A stretch of DNA of 43,957 nucleotides from Bacteroidota bacterium (GCA_026391115.1 JAPLER010000068.1:1-43957); one strand, 5' to 3'; shown: positions 15,876 through 25,306, counted from the stretch's first letter. Notes: generated by a model not told the origin, from the letters alone. A program made the numbers and translations.

Positions 15876-16794
15876 AATCTTTTTTATCTATTGTCAATTG
15901 TGTTTTTAGTGCTTCAAGTCCCGCCAAATTCATATCGCCACGTATGTAACTTACAACATTTACACACATTATTTCGTCGTAAATATCGTCATCAAAATCA
16001 AAAATGTTTACTTCTATTACCCTACGTTTTCCATTCACAACAGGCCTGCTACCAATGTACATCATACCACCAAAAATCAGGTCTTTATATTTATTGTTTT
16101 TAACACAAACGCTTACTGCATAAACCCCATCACCAGGCACTAGTTTATCTTCGTTATTAATTTGAATATTAGCAGTAGGGTAGCCAATGGTTCTGCCAAT
16201 TTGATCTCCTTTAATAATAGTACCTTCAAAAAAATAATTATATCCAAGCAATTCTGTGGCTGTTACAACATCTTGATGCAGCAAGGCTTTGCGTACACGA
16301 GTACTACTAACAGCACTTTGTTGTAACACTTGTTTAGGAATTTCTTTAACCACAAAACCCAATCTGTTGCCATATTCTTCAAGCAATTCATAATTTCCTT
16401 TTCTGCCTTTACCAAACTGATGATCGTAACCAATGATTAATGTATTTGGTAAAAATTTTTTGTATAAAAAATTACTTACATATTCATCTGCAAGCAAGTT
16501 GCTAAACTCATCATCAAAAGGAATGACAACCAAATGATTGATGTTTTCTTTTTCTAGCAATTCAATTTTTTCTTGCAAAGTGGTAAGCAATCTTACACCA
16601 CTTGTATCACCAACTATATTGCGTGGATGTGGATGAAATGTAATAACAACTGTTTCTCCATCAATTAATGTTGCTTCTGCTTTAAGTTGTTCTAATATTT
16701 TTTTATGACCAGTATGTACACCATCGAAAGTGCCAATGGTTACAACTGCTTTGTTAAATTGTGGAAGAGTATTAATGTTGTAATGAATGTTCAT
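15841..16794 (-). CDS. ribF: bifunctional riboflavin kinase/FAD synthetase
   Basis: Converts riboflavin to FMN and then FAD. The N-terminal FAD synthetase domain (about residues 15-175) has the nucleotidyltransferase motif T-I-G-T-F-D-G-V-H-T-G-H and G-Y-D-H-Q-F-G-K-G-R. The S-S-T-R-V-R motif follows at about 167-172. The C-terminal flavokinase barrel starts at about 185 with the metal and ATP motif G-R-T-I-G-Y-P-T-A-N and continues with F-G-G-M-M-Y-I-G-S-R-P. At 317 aa it is a normal length. The last residues are encoded by a heptad-period repeat, suggesting the natural stop was replaced by repeat sequence. It lies 18 nt downstream of a secreted hypothetical gene in the same orientation. Confidence 0.95.
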   Translation of the reverse strand: MNIHYNINTLPQFNKAVVTIGTFDGVHTGHKKILEQLKAEATLIDGETVVITFHPHPRNIVGDTSGVRLLTTLQEKIELLEKENINHLVVIPFDDEFSNLLADEYVSNFLYKKFLPNTLIIGYDHQFGKGRKGNYELLEEYGNRLGFVVKEIPKQVLQQSAVSSTRVRKALLHQDVVTATELLGYNYFFEGTIIKGDQIGRTIGYPTANIQINNEDKLVPGDGVYAVSVCVKNNKYKDLIFGGMMYIGSRPVVNGKRRVIEVNIFDFDDDIYDEIMCVNVVSYIRGDMNLAGLEALKTQLTIDKKDCINSLKLIAKS

Positions 16795-16812
16795 TTAGGG
16801 TTTTTCTAATAA

Positions 16813-18237
16813 TTACTTAATAATAATTTCAACTAATTGTTCTTCGTTATTGTAATTAATTTCATATCTCTTGCCGTCAATTAGATACGCATTATCATAA
16901 TATATTACGGAAGCTTTTTTAGTATTTATTTTTTGAACTTTATTTAAATTCGTCGCTTCAGAGTCAAAAACAAAATCTTTATTGGTTGTTAATGAAAAAT
17001 ATTTTGCTGTGCTTACAAAATTGTATGTGTTTGAGTTCAATGAATTTAGCCCTTCTAAAATTGAATATGTTAGCAAGTCGTCAATAAATAAAAATGTATG
17101 CGAAATTAACTTTGAAAAATCAGTTTGTGTGATTTTTTTTACGATATGGTACGTCCCCAATTCAATATTATATTTATCATCATTGCTTTTTGTGACAGAT
17201 AAAAACAAGGGCTTTGATGTAATAGATTTATAAAAGTCTGATTTATCATAGTTGTAATCTGTTTTGCCATTTTCAAAATTTTCCAATAAAAAATTAGAAT
17301 TGCTAATTAATAAATCGTTACTTGAATCTTGAGAAAAGTGTTTTTTTATTGTTCCGTTTTCAGTATCATAAATAAATAAATTTATATTATGCCTGCAACA
17401 AACAGTTGAAAAAATATTGCCATTGCAAAAGGTAGAATTTGAATAAAAAATGCCATTCGGTTCTTTATTACAAAAAACTTGATTGCGATTGATTTTTTGA
17501 TGAGTAACCTTTTTGTTTGATAAATCGAAAGTTAATGTTTCAATACTTTTTAGTAATTTGTCTTGAACATAAATAATTTTATTTTTATGAATATAGCACT
17601 TGGTGCTATTACTCATAAACTCCATATTTCTGCCATCATCTTTTGCAGCAAAATTTAAATCTTCAATAAAATTATTTAATGTGCTTTTTGAAATATTAAA
17701 TGCCGTAGAAATATCTGCGAAAGTAAATCTAACCTCCTCTTTATTTTCTTTTTGAGTTATTGTAAAAATTATTTCATCAGTTTTTTTATTTATTTCACCA
17801 CAATATTTTTTAGAATCATCATCACCCTGCATAAATTTTTTAAGTTTAGTAGATGAAGTGGATTCTCTTTTCTTTAACAGAATAACTTCTGTTTTTTTTG
17901 TCATAAAGTTATAGTAGAATAAATATTCTTCTTTGCTACGTTTACTTTTAAAATTTTGTATAAATGCCGAGTCGCTAAATGTACTAAAACTACCTTTTTC
18001 TATGCTGTCAGGAATTTGATATTGTGTCGAATCTTTTGTATGCGATAATATATCATACGAAAAAAGTTTTAGCATTGTTGCATCATCATTTACAGAATAT
18101 ATATATTTTAACTTACTTATTGTAGTAACAGGATTATGGATAGAGGAGAACTCTTTAAAATTAAATTTAACCAAGCTTGTTTGAGCAGTTGTGCCTATAT
18201 AAATTACAATAAATAACAATAATATTTTATATCTCAT
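16813..18237 (-). CDS. exported hypothetical protein, 474 aa
   Basis: The signal peptide covers residues 1-20 (M-R-Y-K-I-L-L-L-F-I-V-I, cleavage near T-T-A-Q). The mature region is rich in Lys, Asn, Ser and aromatic residues, with alternating hydrophobic strands and repeated short blocks such as Y-D-T-E-N-G-T-I and Y-N-F-V-S-T-A. This suggests an all-beta, possibly propeller-like fold, though no repeat is regular enough to call WD or Kelch. Two adjacent cysteines occur in S-T-V-C-C-R-H. There is no T9SS tail and no lipobox. The family was not recognised. It lies 12 nt downstream of the coaD remnant on the same strand and is followed by ribF. Confidence 0.6.
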   Translation of the reverse strand: MRYKILLLFIVIYIGTTAQTSLVKFNFKEFSSIHNPVTTISKLKYIYSVNDDATMLKLFSYDILSHTKDSTQYQIPDSIEKGSFSTFSDSAFIQNFKSKRSKEEYLFYYNFMTKKTEVILLKKRESTSSTKLKKFMQGDDDSKKYCGEINKKTDEIIFTITQKENKEEVRFTFADISTAFNISKSTLNNFIEDLNFAAKDDGRNMEFMSNSTKCYIHKNKIIYVQDKLLKSIETLTFDLSNKKVTHQKINRNQVFCNKEPNGIFYSNSTFCNGNIFSTVCCRHNINLFIYDTENGTIKKHFSQDSSNDLLISNSNFLLENFENGKTDYNYDKSDFYKSITSKPLFLSVTKSNDDKYNIELGTYHIVKKITQTDFSKLISHTFLFIDDLLTYSILEGLNSLNSNTYNFVSTAKYFSLTTNKDFVFDSEATNLNKVQKINTKKASVIYYDNAYLIDGKRYEINYNNEEQLVEIIIK

Positions 18238-18249
18238 AAATGTAAAGCT

Positions 18250-18625
18250 TTATAAAGAATTGGCAACTATTTCATGTAAAAAAGGAGCAGCGTTGCCACC
18301 ATTTTTTATAATGTCTCTTACAATGGTAGATGCCACTGAAGTATACTTTGGCTCGCCAGTTAAATCTTAAAATAAAATTAGCTCCAATAGTTTTGCAGTA
18401 GTTTACTGTTAAGCCTTCATATTCCTTACAACTTACTCTTGCATCATCTTTATAAATTTCCTTTACCCAGCTTATTCTTTTTGCTACGCTAAACATTGGA
18501 CTTTTACTACTGTTTGCACCAATGCCCACAACAATTTTATCAAACAATGGCAATGCCCTGTTTATAATATCAATATGCCCAAGTGTAATAGGGTCAAAGG
18601 TTCCAGGAAAAAGACAAATTCTCAT
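18250..18625 (-). pseudogene. coaD: pantetheine-phosphate adenylyltransferase, broken by internal deletion
   Basis: Fourth step of coenzyme A synthesis. The N-terminal part (18625 to about 18366) is canonical: C-L-F-P-G-T-F-D-P-I-T-L-G-H, K-S-P-M-F-S-V and N-F-I-L-R. There the frame breaks. The shifted frame reads T-G-E-P-K-Y-T-S-V-A-S-T-I-V-R, the usual adenylyltransferase S-S-T-x-V-R region, and runs to a stop at 18250. About 30 residues normally lying between (the G-L-R-x-x-x-D-F-E-Y-E block) are absent, equivalent to roughly 89 nt with a phase change of 3n+2. CoaD is normally essential, so an assembly deletion is more likely than true loss unless another copy exists. Confidence 0.85.
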
Positions 18626-18694
18626 ATTCTGTTAGATGTTTGATTTATAATTTCAGCGATGAATGAATCAATAATATTATTTAAACCTAATTAA

Positions 18695-19417
18695 CTAATC
18701 AACCTGCATTGCCAGCACATCTGCAAGATGCAATACTTTTAAACCACTTTGCTTGTGTTTTATACATCCATCAATGTGCATTAAACAACTCATATCTGTG
18801 CTTATAATATATTCTGCATCTGTTGCTGTAGCATTAGCAATCTTTTGGTCTGCCATAGCAACACTTATCGGTTCAAATTTTACTGCAAATGTGCCACCAA
18901 ATCCACAACAGGTTTCATTGTCATTCATCTCAATCAATTCAAGCCCTTCTACATTTGCCAGTAGTTTTCTGGGTTCTTGCTTCAAGCCACATTCACGAAG
19001 TGCAGCACAACTATCGTGGTAAGTAACTCTAGCATTTAGTTTGGCACCTAAATTTTCTACCTTTAAAACATTTACCAGAAAGTCGCTTAATTCAAATATG
19101 CGGTTACTTATCAATTCTACTTTAGCAATGGTGTTAGTATTTTCGTATATCTTTTTATAATAATTTTTTACAAAACCTACACAGCTTGCACTTGGTGCAA
19201 CTATGTAATCTGTGCCAGTAAAATCTTTAATAAACTTATCGCACACATCTTTTGCCTCGCCCCAAAAGCCTGCATTAAATGCTGGCTGACCACAACAGGT
19301 TTGATTGGGATTATAAGCTACTTTGCAACCAGCTTTTTCTAATACTTTAACCATATTAAAAGCCACATTGGGATACAATTGGTCTATAAAGCAAGGCACA
19401 AAAATTTGAACATTCAT
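18695..19417 (-). CDS. LutA/YkgE-like Fe-S oxidoreductase subunit
   Basis: A 240-aa protein with two C-C-G domains (Q-T-C-C-G-Q-P near residue 41 and E-T-C-C-G-F-G near 165), each with a partner Cys (P-C-F near 9 and D-S-C-A near 135). This is the signature of the cysteine-rich domain that binds Fe-S clusters in LutA, GlpC and heterodisulfide reductase. In lactate utilisation LutA acts with LutB and LutC. Neither partner is visible here, so L-lactate oxidation is only one possibility. The TACATTTG element upstream suggests its own promoter. It lies immediately upstream of the coaD remnant on the same strand. Confidence 0.85.
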   Translation of the reverse strand: MNVQIFVPCFIDQLYPNVAFNMVKVLEKAGCKVAYNPNQTCCGQPAFNAGFWGEAKDVCDKFIKDFTGTDYIVAPSASCVGFVKNYYKKIYENTNTIAKVELISNRIFELSDFLVNVLKVENLGAKLNARVTYHDSCAALRECGLKQEPRKLLANVEGLELIEMNDNETCCGFGGTFAVKFEPISVAMADQKIANATATDAEYIISTDMSCLMHIDGCIKHKQSGLKVLHLADVLAMQVD

Positions 19418-19443
19418 TGTAGGTAAAGTATTATAAATATTTA

Positions 19444-19451
19444 CAAATGTA
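19444..19451 (-). promoter_or_regulatory. putative -7 element for the LutA-like gene
   Basis: TACATTTG on the minus strand, a perfect TAnnTTTG match 26 nt before the ATG at 19417. No good -33 at standard spacing. Confidence 0.42.
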
Positions 19452-19494
19452 AATAGATGGGGTATATATTATGGTTTACAAATGAGATAACAAT

Positions 19495-19704
19495 TTACAA
19501 CCTCAACTTTCCTTCCTCTTTAATGGTTCTATTCATAAACATAAATGCCTGATGAATAACCTTCCCCCAGGTTTTGTCATTGAACGTGTGCAATGTGCCA
19601 TCTCTTTTAGATACTAATGTAAGTTGATATAATCCGTCTTCGGGCATATCAACATCAAAACAATACACTTGCAGCAGTAAAGGTATTTTGTGACAAAGTC
19701 TCAT
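19495..19704 (-). CDS. small conserved hypothetical protein
   Basis: A 69-aa protein starting M-R-L-C-H-K-I-P. The pattern D-G-L-Y-Q-L-T-L-V-S-K-R-D-G-T-L-H-T-F is a strand-turn-strand followed by a helix (W-G-K-V-I-H-Q-A-F-M-F-M-N). It has no signal peptide, metal site or known domain that I can see. The reading frame has protein-like composition and sits alone between pheT and the LutA-like gene, all on the minus strand. Function unknown. Confidence 0.5.
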   Translation of the reverse strand: MRLCHKIPLLLQVYCFDVDMPEDGLYQLTLVSKRDGTLHTFNDKTWGKVIHQAFMFMNRTIKEEGKLRL

Positions 19705-19819
19705 AGTTAAATATTATGTAACGAAGTTGGTAATCCGTTTCTGATATTTTGAAAAAGTTTCTGGCTGTATTTTATTTTGTTGCATTTGTGGTAGTAATTT
19801 ATTAATGTGTTAATAGAAA

Positions 19820-19849
19820 GACCTGTAAGGTTTTGAACGCTTACAGGTC
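19820..19849 (-). terminator. terminator downstream of pheT
   Basis: A perfect 10-bp stem (gacctgtaag / cttacaggtc) with a 10-nt loop, 33 nt after the pheT stop on the minus strand, followed by a T-containing tract. Confidence 0.7.
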
Positions 19850-19881
19850 ACTATATATTTTACAACTTAAAGAGTGTTTAT

Positions 19882-22296
19882 TTACTTTCTAATCTCAGCT
19901 CCAATCTCTTTTTCAAAACCTGTAACAAGCTTATTCATCATTCCCTCAATTTCTTTATCTGTTAAGGTTTTTTCATCATCAATAAAAGTAAAATTAATGG
20001 CTAAAGATTTTTTGCCTGCACCTAATTTTTCACTTTCAAATACATCAAATAATCTAGTGCTTTGTAGCTTGTTTAGCTTTTGCTTTTTAACCACATCTTC
20101 TACCTGATAGTATTGAATATTTTTATCTAATATCAAAGCCAAATCTCTTTGCATTGTAGGAAACTTAGCTACTTCTTTATAGGTAATTTTATTTTTTTCA
20201 ACAGCATTTAATAGTGATGCAAAATCAATGTCTACAAACACTACAGCTTGTTTAATATCAAACTGGGCAAGTGTGTTTTTACCAACCTGTTTTATGTAGC
20301 CTAGTTTTTGTTTACCATTATACACTTCAATAGTGTTATCGTTATTATTGAAGGAAATATCATTTAAACCGGATAAAGCAATTAAAGATGTGGTGATACT
20401 TTTTGCACTGTAAAAATCATTGGGTTTGGCTTTTTCCTTCCACTCGTCTTCGTTGGTATTGCCAGTAAAATATAAAGCCAAGTGTTCATACTCTTTGTAC
20501 TTGGATGCTTCTTTTTGATGATAGGTTTTACCCAATTCAAACAACTGTAGATTAACATTCTTTCTGTTGTTGTTAAATGCAATAGTTTCTAATCCAGTCT
20601 CTAAAAGACTTGGACGCATTACATCTAACTCAACGGTTAAACTATTGAGCATTTTTACTGTACTTTGCAATACATCTTGGTTGTAGTATTTGCTATTGGT
20701 AATAGAGTTCGTCAATATTTCGTTAAAACCCTGGCCAACAAGATATGTGGCTAATTTTTCTTTTAATCTTTCTTTTGTTTTGCTGCTATCTACACTTGGA
20801 GTAATAGTAATTGTTGATGGAATATCAATATTATCAATACCATCAATTCTTAGTATTTCTTCTACAATATCTGCTGGCAAATGAATATCTGTTTTGCTAT
20901 AAGGCACAGCAACTTGCAGCTCATCAATACCTTCTCTTGTGATTTCAAAACCCAACGCCTCTAATATTCTTTTTACAGCATCAGGGTGATAATTTTTGCC
21001 ACTTAATTTTTTTAAATAATGATATTTAATAGCAACAACTGTTCTTTCTTTTGGAGCAGTATATACATCTACAATATCGCTACTTATCTCTCCACCAGCA
21101 ACTTCTTTTATCAGCAACGCTGCTCTTTTTAAAACATTTACAGTATTGCTAATGTCAACACCTTTTTCAAATCTTGTTGCAGCGTCTGTTCTTAATTGAT
21201 GATACAAACTTGTTTTTCGAATAACTGTGCTATTGAAACAAGCACTCTCCAAAAATATATTTGTTGTGGTTTCTTTAACGCCACTTTTTATACCACCAAA
21301 CACACCACCAATACACATTGGCTTTTCTTCGCCATCGCAAATCATAATATCATTTGCCGATAACTTTCTTTCCTTTTCGTCTAAAGAAATAAAACTTGTT
21401 CCTTCTGGTAAAGTCTTTATAATTACAGTATTTGCTGTAATTTCATTGGCATCAAATACGTGTAAGGGCTGTCCTGTTTCGTGTAAAATAAAATTGGTGA
21501 TATCCACAATATTATTAATACTTCTTAGACCAATAGCTTGTAATTTATCTTGCAACCATTTGGGGCTTAAAGCAACTTTTACATTTCTAATACTTACACC
21601 TGCATATCGTGGACATAGTTCTGCATCGTCTACTTTAACATTAATTTTAAGGCTATTATTATCTGCTTTGAAATTATTATTAAAAGGCAATTTAGTTTTT
21701 GATGCTTGATTATTATGATGAGATAAATAAGCACATACATCTTTTGCAACACCTAAATGGCTTTGAGCATCCATTCTATTAGGTGTTAATCCTATTTCAT
21801 AAATCCAGTCAGCGTATGGTTTAAAATAATCGGCAGCTTTTGAACCAATAACAACATCATTTGGTAAAACCTTAATACCATCGTGACTTGTGCCCAAACC
21901 AATTTCATCTTCGGCACATATCATTCCATAACTTTCTATACTTCTAATTTTTGCAACACGCATTGTAAGCGGCTCGCCATTGGCTGGATAAATAGTTGTT
22001 CCTACAGTTGCTACCACAACTTTTTGTCCTGCTGCTACATTGCTTGCACCACATACAATTTGTAAATTTCCGGCACTACCTATGTTTACTTTAGTAACAC
22101 TTAATTTATCTGCATTAGGATGTTTTCCACATTCGACTACTTCCCCAATTACCAATCCTTCAAGCCCTCCTTTTATGCTTTCATATTTTTCTAAACTCTC
22201 AACTTCTAATCCTATTGATGTTAAAATTTTAGAAAGTTTTTCGGGTTCAATTATTTCAGGTAGATACTCACTTAACCAATTATAACTTATTGTCAT
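19882..22296 (-). CDS. pheT: phenylalanyl-tRNA synthetase beta subunit
   Basis: Forms the alpha2-beta2 PheRS with PheS and charges tRNA-Phe. The 804-aa length is standard. An OB-fold tRNA-binding domain lies near the N-terminus (G-E-V-V-E-C-G-K-H-P-N-A-D-K-L, about 49-63). The B3/B4 editing domain follows (about 210-390, with S-A-C-F-N), then B5 (about 405-480) and the catalytic-like core. A C-terminal ferredoxin-fold anticodon-binding domain is at about 710-804 (F-P-T-M-Q-R-D-L-A). pheS is not adjacent, as in many Bacteroidota. A TATATTTG element lies 21 nt upstream of the ATG, and a hairpin follows the stop. Confidence 0.97.
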   Translation of the reverse strand: MTISYNWLSEYLPEIIEPEKLSKILTSIGLEVESLEKYESIKGGLEGLVIGEVVECGKHPNADKLSVTKVNIGSAGNLQIVCGASNVAAGQKVVVATVGTTIYPANGEPLTMRVAKIRSIESYGMICAEDEIGLGTSHDGIKVLPNDVVIGSKAADYFKPYADWIYEIGLTPNRMDAQSHLGVAKDVCAYLSHHNNQASKTKLPFNNNFKADNNSLKINVKVDDAELCPRYAGVSIRNVKVALSPKWLQDKLQAIGLRSINNIVDITNFILHETGQPLHVFDANEITANTVIIKTLPEGTSFISLDEKERKLSANDIMICDGEEKPMCIGGVFGGIKSGVKETTTNIFLESACFNSTVIRKTSLYHQLRTDAATRFEKGVDISNTVNVLKRAALLIKEVAGGEISSDIVDVYTAPKERTVVAIKYHYLKKLSGKNYHPDAVKRILEALGFEITREGIDELQVAVPYSKTDIHLPADIVEEILRIDGIDNIDIPSTITITPSVDSSKTKERLKEKLATYLVGQGFNEILTNSITNSKYYNQDVLQSTVKMLNSLTVELDVMRPSLLETGLETIAFNNNRKNVNLQLFELGKTYHQKEASKYKEYEHLALYFTGNTNEDEWKEKAKPNDFYSAKSITTSLIALSGLNDISFNNNDNTIEVYNGKQKLGYIKQVGKNTLAQFDIKQAVVFVDIDFASLLNAVEKNKITYKEVAKFPTMQRDLALILDKNIQYYQVEDVVKKQKLNKLQSTRLFDVFESEKLGAGKKSLAINFTFIDDEKTLTDKEIEGMMNKLVTGFEKEIGAEIRK

Positions 22297-22316
22297 TACT
22301 TACTTTGTGTTTGCTG

Positions 22317-22324
22317 CAAATATA
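22317..22324 (-). promoter_or_regulatory. putative -7 element for pheT
   Basis: TATATTTG on the minus strand, a perfect TAnnTTTG match 20 nt before the pheT ATG. No obvious -33 element. Confidence 0.45.
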
Positions 22325-22416
22325 TTGAGTTTGGTAACAGTTGTTTTTAGGATGGATTTTTTTTAATTACAACTAGTATTTTGTATTACCTATTTGTTCA
22401 ATATGTATAAAAAATA

Positions 22417-22446
22417 AAAAAGGCACCCAATAATGAATGCCTTTTT
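22417..22446 (-). terminator. terminator of the TPR protein gene
   Basis: A 9-bp stem (aaaaaggca / tgccttttt) with a 12-nt loop, 20 nt after the stop of the TPR gene, with an AT tract on both sides. Confidence 0.72.
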
Positions 22447-22465
22447 ATTTATATAAATTGATAAA

Positions 22466-23137
22466 TTAGTTTACACTAAAATCATTTTTTTCTATGCTTA
22501 AGCGGTAAATATATTTATCCATTTCGCCAGATTTGTACTTAGGAAATTTTTCTTTAACTTCTTTGTACAATTCTACTGCTTCACTGTTTTTGTTCATTGT
22601 TTCAAGCAATTGACCAGCAAGCCATAAATATTCTCCACCAGTTTGGTCGTCACCAGTATTTGTTGTAGCAGCTTTCTTGTAATAGTTAACAGCATCTTCT
22701 TTTTTGCCTAATTCGCTGTAGGCATGTGCTAATGCACCATAAGCAGCCATTTGTAACGCTTTAGAATCTGACGAAAAATCTTTTAAATATTCCACGGCTT
22801 TATTAAAATCTTTTAAATGTAAATAACAAAGACCAGCACTTCCTTTTGCTAAATTAGCAGCTGGTGTTCCACTATGATTTTTAATCACATATAAAAAACC
22901 TTTGTCTTTACCGTCTCCATTTAAAGCCAAGTTAAAACTATCTTTTGCAAAGTAATCTTGTGCAACAAACATTGCTTCTTGTGCTTTAGTTTCTGCTCCT
23001 TTTGAATACCATTTATAGGCATAAAATCCACCCACAATTACTAGAATTGCACCAAAAAACATATATACTTTTTTTTGGTTTGTTTTCCAGAAACTATCGG
23101 CTTTTAATAAAAAATCTTGTTCTAAGTTCTCGCTCAT
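22466..23137 (-). CDS. membrane-anchored TPR protein (YfgM-like)
   Basis: A 223-aa protein with a cytoplasmic N-terminus of about 22 residues, one membrane segment (about 24-42, M-F-F-G-A-I-L-V-I-V-G-G-F) and a periplasmic region of tetratricopeptide repeats. These include A-G-L-C-Y-L-H-L-K-D-F-N-K-A near 102-115, A-A-Y-G-A-L-A-H-A-Y-S-E-L-G and L-A-G-Q-L-L-E-T-M-N-K-N-S-E-A. The architecture matches the YfgM/BamD-like ancillary factors that act near the Sec translocon in other bacteria, but the link is by architecture only. It lies downstream of pdhA by 55 nt on the same strand and may share its transcript. Confidence 0.8.
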   Translation of the reverse strand: MSENLEQDFLLKADSFWKTNQKKVYMFFGAILVIVGGFYAYKWYSKGAETKAQEAMFVAQDYFAKDSFNLALNGDGKDKGFLYVIKNHSGTPAANLAKGSAGLCYLHLKDFNKAVEYLKDFSSDSKALQMAAYGALAHAYSELGKKEDAVNYYKKAATTNTGDDQTGGEYLWLAGQLLETMNKNSEAVELYKEVKEKFPKYKSGEMDKYIYRLSIEKNDFSVN

Positions 23138-23192
23138 TTTATTTTATTTATTATTTAATATTAGTTAGATAAATGTAGAAACAGGGTTATAA

Positions 23193-24188
23193 TTAATCTA
23201 CAATAAATTCATAATTGCTATCAATGTAAACATCTTTTAGTACCTCGTCGTCATTTGGCAATGGGCTTTCCTCTGCAAATTTTACACTGTCTTCCACAAT
23301 TACATTTATTTTAGCGTCAATAGCATCCAAATCTTCTTGCGTTGCAAATCCATTTGCTAATATGGTTGCTGCAACTTGTGTAATTGGGTCTTTTGCTTTG
23401 TATTCCTCAACCTCTTCTTTGCTTCTGTATTTTTGTGGGTCGCTTATTGAATGACCTTTGTAACGATAAGTTTTCATTTCCAACAAAGTTGGACCATCCC
23501 CTTCTCTAGCACGTTTCACTGCTCTTGCAACACTTTCATGTACTGCTTCTGCATTCATTCCATCAATCTTATCTCCTGGCATATCATAAGCATCTGCCAA
23601 TTTATAAATATCAATTACATTACTTGTTCTTTCTATAGAAGTACCCATTGCATAACCATTGTTTTCGCAAATAAAAACAACAGGCAATTTCCACAACATT
23701 GCTAGGTTAAAAGCTTCGTGCAACATACCCTGACGAGCAGCACCATCTCCAAAAAAAGTTAAACACACATTATCTGTGCCTTTATACTGTTCAGCAAATG
23801 CTAATCCTGCTCCAGTTCCTATTTGTGCTCCTACTAATCCGTGACCTCCAAAAAATCTATTTTCTACATCAAAAAAGTGCATACTACCGCCTTTTCCTTT
23901 TGCACAGCCAGTAACTTTACCATATAACTCAGCCATACAAGCATTGGCACTTGTGCCTTTTGCTAAAGCTAAACCGTGGTCTCTGTAACCAGTGATGAAA
24001 GGGTCATCGTGATTTGTGGCTGTCATACAACCTGCTGCAATGGCTTCCTGACCAATATATGCGTGAAAAAATCCACGTATTTTACCAGCCATTTTATACA
24101 TTTCTTCAGCTTTCAATTCAAACTGACGTATGAGTTGCATTAACTCATACCAATATAAGTATGTTTCTTTTGAGAATTTAGTTGGCAC
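23193..24188 (-). CDS. pdhA: pyruvate dehydrogenase E1 component alpha subunit
   Basis: Thiamine-diphosphate-dependent decarboxylase subunit of the pyruvate dehydrogenase complex, feeding acetyl-CoA to the TCA cycle. The 331-aa protein starts with GTG at 24188. TPP and Mg binding appear as G-D-G-A-A-R-Q-G and E-N-N-G-Y-A-M-G-T-S. The phosphorylation-loop region R-Y-K-G-H-S-I-S-D-P is conserved. R-D-H-G-L-A-L-A-K-G and K-G-K-G-G-S-M-H-F are E1-alpha hallmarks. The beta subunit (pdhB) is not adjacent, so the complex genes are dispersed. A TATATTTG -7 element sits 20 nt upstream. The gene is divergent from hldD with a shared 116-nt intergenic region. Confidence 0.96.
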   Translation of the reverse strand: MPTKFSKETYLYWYELMQLIRQFELKAEEMYKMAGKIRGFFHAYIGQEAIAAGCMTATNHDDPFITGYRDHGLALAKGTSANACMAELYGKVTGCAKGKGGSMHFFDVENRFFGGHGLVGAQIGTGAGLAFAEQYKGTDNVCLTFFGDGAARQGMLHEAFNLAMLWKLPVVFICENNGYAMGTSIERTSNVIDIYKLADAYDMPGDKIDGMNAEAVHESVARAVKRAREGDGPTLLEMKTYRYKGHSISDPQKYRSKEEVEEYKAKDPITQVAATILANGFATQEDLDAIDAKINVIVEDSVKFAEESPLPNDDEVLKDVYIDSNYEFIVD

Positions 24189-24208
24189 TTGCTTAAAATT
24201 TCGAGGGG

Positions 24209-24216
24209 CAAATATA
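24209..24216 (-). promoter_or_regulatory. putative -7 element for pdhA
   Basis: TATATTTG on the minus strand, a perfect TAnnTTTG match 20 nt before the GTG of pdhA. It lies in the region shared with the divergent hldD. Confidence 0.45.
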
Positions 24217-24304
24217 GGGGAATAATCATTTTTTGATTCATCTTCATAGAAATCGTTACCGTTGGGTAGGTATATTTCATTTTAATTTGCATAAAAATAG
24301 GAAA

Positions 24305-25306
24305 ATGAATAAAAATGCTACGATAGTAGTTACTGGTGCAGCTGGTTTTATTGGTAGTTGTATGGTTCAATATCTTAACGATAATGGCTATAACAACATT
24401 ATAATGGTAGATGATTTTGGGGTTGAAGAAAAAAGAGATAATTGGGCAGCAAAAGAATACACAGATATTGTTGAACGCATTAGTTTATTTGATTGGTTGC
24501 AAAGACATAATACAAAAGTAGATTGCTTTATACATCTGGGTGCAAGAACTGATACCACAGAATTTAACTATGCTATACACGAAGAGTTAAATGTGGAATA
24601 CAGCAAAAAAGTGTGGCAATTTTGTATAGAAAAAAATGTTCCATTAATTTATGCATCATCTGCTGCAACATATGGTGGTGGAGAGTTTGGCTATGATGAC
24701 AACCACGAATTGCCTTTTAAATTACAACCATTAAATCCTTATGGAGTAAGCAAAAATGAATTTGATAAATGGGCATTACAACAAAATGCACAACCACCGT
24801 TTTGGACAGGTTTAAAATTCTTCAATGTATATGGACCAAATGAATATCATAAAGGTAGAATGGCAAGTGTGATTTGGCATTCATTTAATCAAATAAAGAA
24901 AGACGGTTTTGTAAAATTGTTTAAAAGTCATAGACCCGATTTTGAAGATGGTAAACAATTGAGAGATTTTATTTATGTAAAAGATTTAGTGAGTGTTATT
25001 TTATGGATGATGGAAACAGTTAAAGGCGAACAGTTAAAAGTGAATAGTGGACTATATAATTTGGGAACAGGAACTGCAAGAAGTTTTGAAGACTTAGTAA
25101 AGGCAACTTTTGCAGGATTGGACTTAAAACCCAAAATTCAATTTGTAGATATGCCTTTGGATATTAGAGATAAATACCAATATTTTACTGAAGCTAATAT
25201 GCAAAAATTGAAAGATGCTGGTTACGATAAACCTTTTTATAGTTTAGAGAAAGGCGTAGAAGATTATGTAAGAAATTATTTAAACAAGGGTTTGAAAAAG
25301 TATTAA
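24305..25306 (+). CDS. rfaD: ADP-L-glycero-D-manno-heptose 6-epimerase
   Basis: Epimerises ADP-D-glycero-D-manno-heptose to the L-glycero form for LPS inner core. ATG at 24305 gives 333 aa beginning M-N-K-N-A-T-I-V-V-T-G-A-A-G-F-I-G-S. An in-frame extension to 24233 lacks family similarity. The Rossmann motif G-A-A-G-F-I-G is followed by S-S-A-A-T-Y-G, the catalytic Y-G-V-S-K, and the family-specific F-N-V-Y-G-P-N-E-Y-H-K-G-R-M. proC starts 3 nt after the stop, so the two are translated from one message although functionally unrelated. A GHMP kinase acting on heptose phosphate occurs 17 kb downstream. Confidence 0.95.
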   Translation: MNKNATIVVTGAAGFIGSCMVQYLNDNGYNNIIMVDDFGVEEKRDNWAAKEYTDIVERISLFDWLQRHNTKVDCFIHLGARTDTTEFNYAIHEELNVEYSKKVWQFCIEKNVPLIYASSAATYGGGEFGYDDNHELPFKLQPLNPYGVSKNEFDKWALQQNAQPPFWTGLKFFNVYGPNEYHKGRMASVIWHSFNQIKKDGFVKLFKSHRPDFEDGKQLRDFIYVKDLVSVILWMMETVKGEQLKVNSGLYNLGTGTARSFEDLVKATFAGLDLKPKIQFVDMPLDIRDKYQYFTEANMQKLKDAGYDKPFYSLEKGVEDYVRNYLNKGLKKY

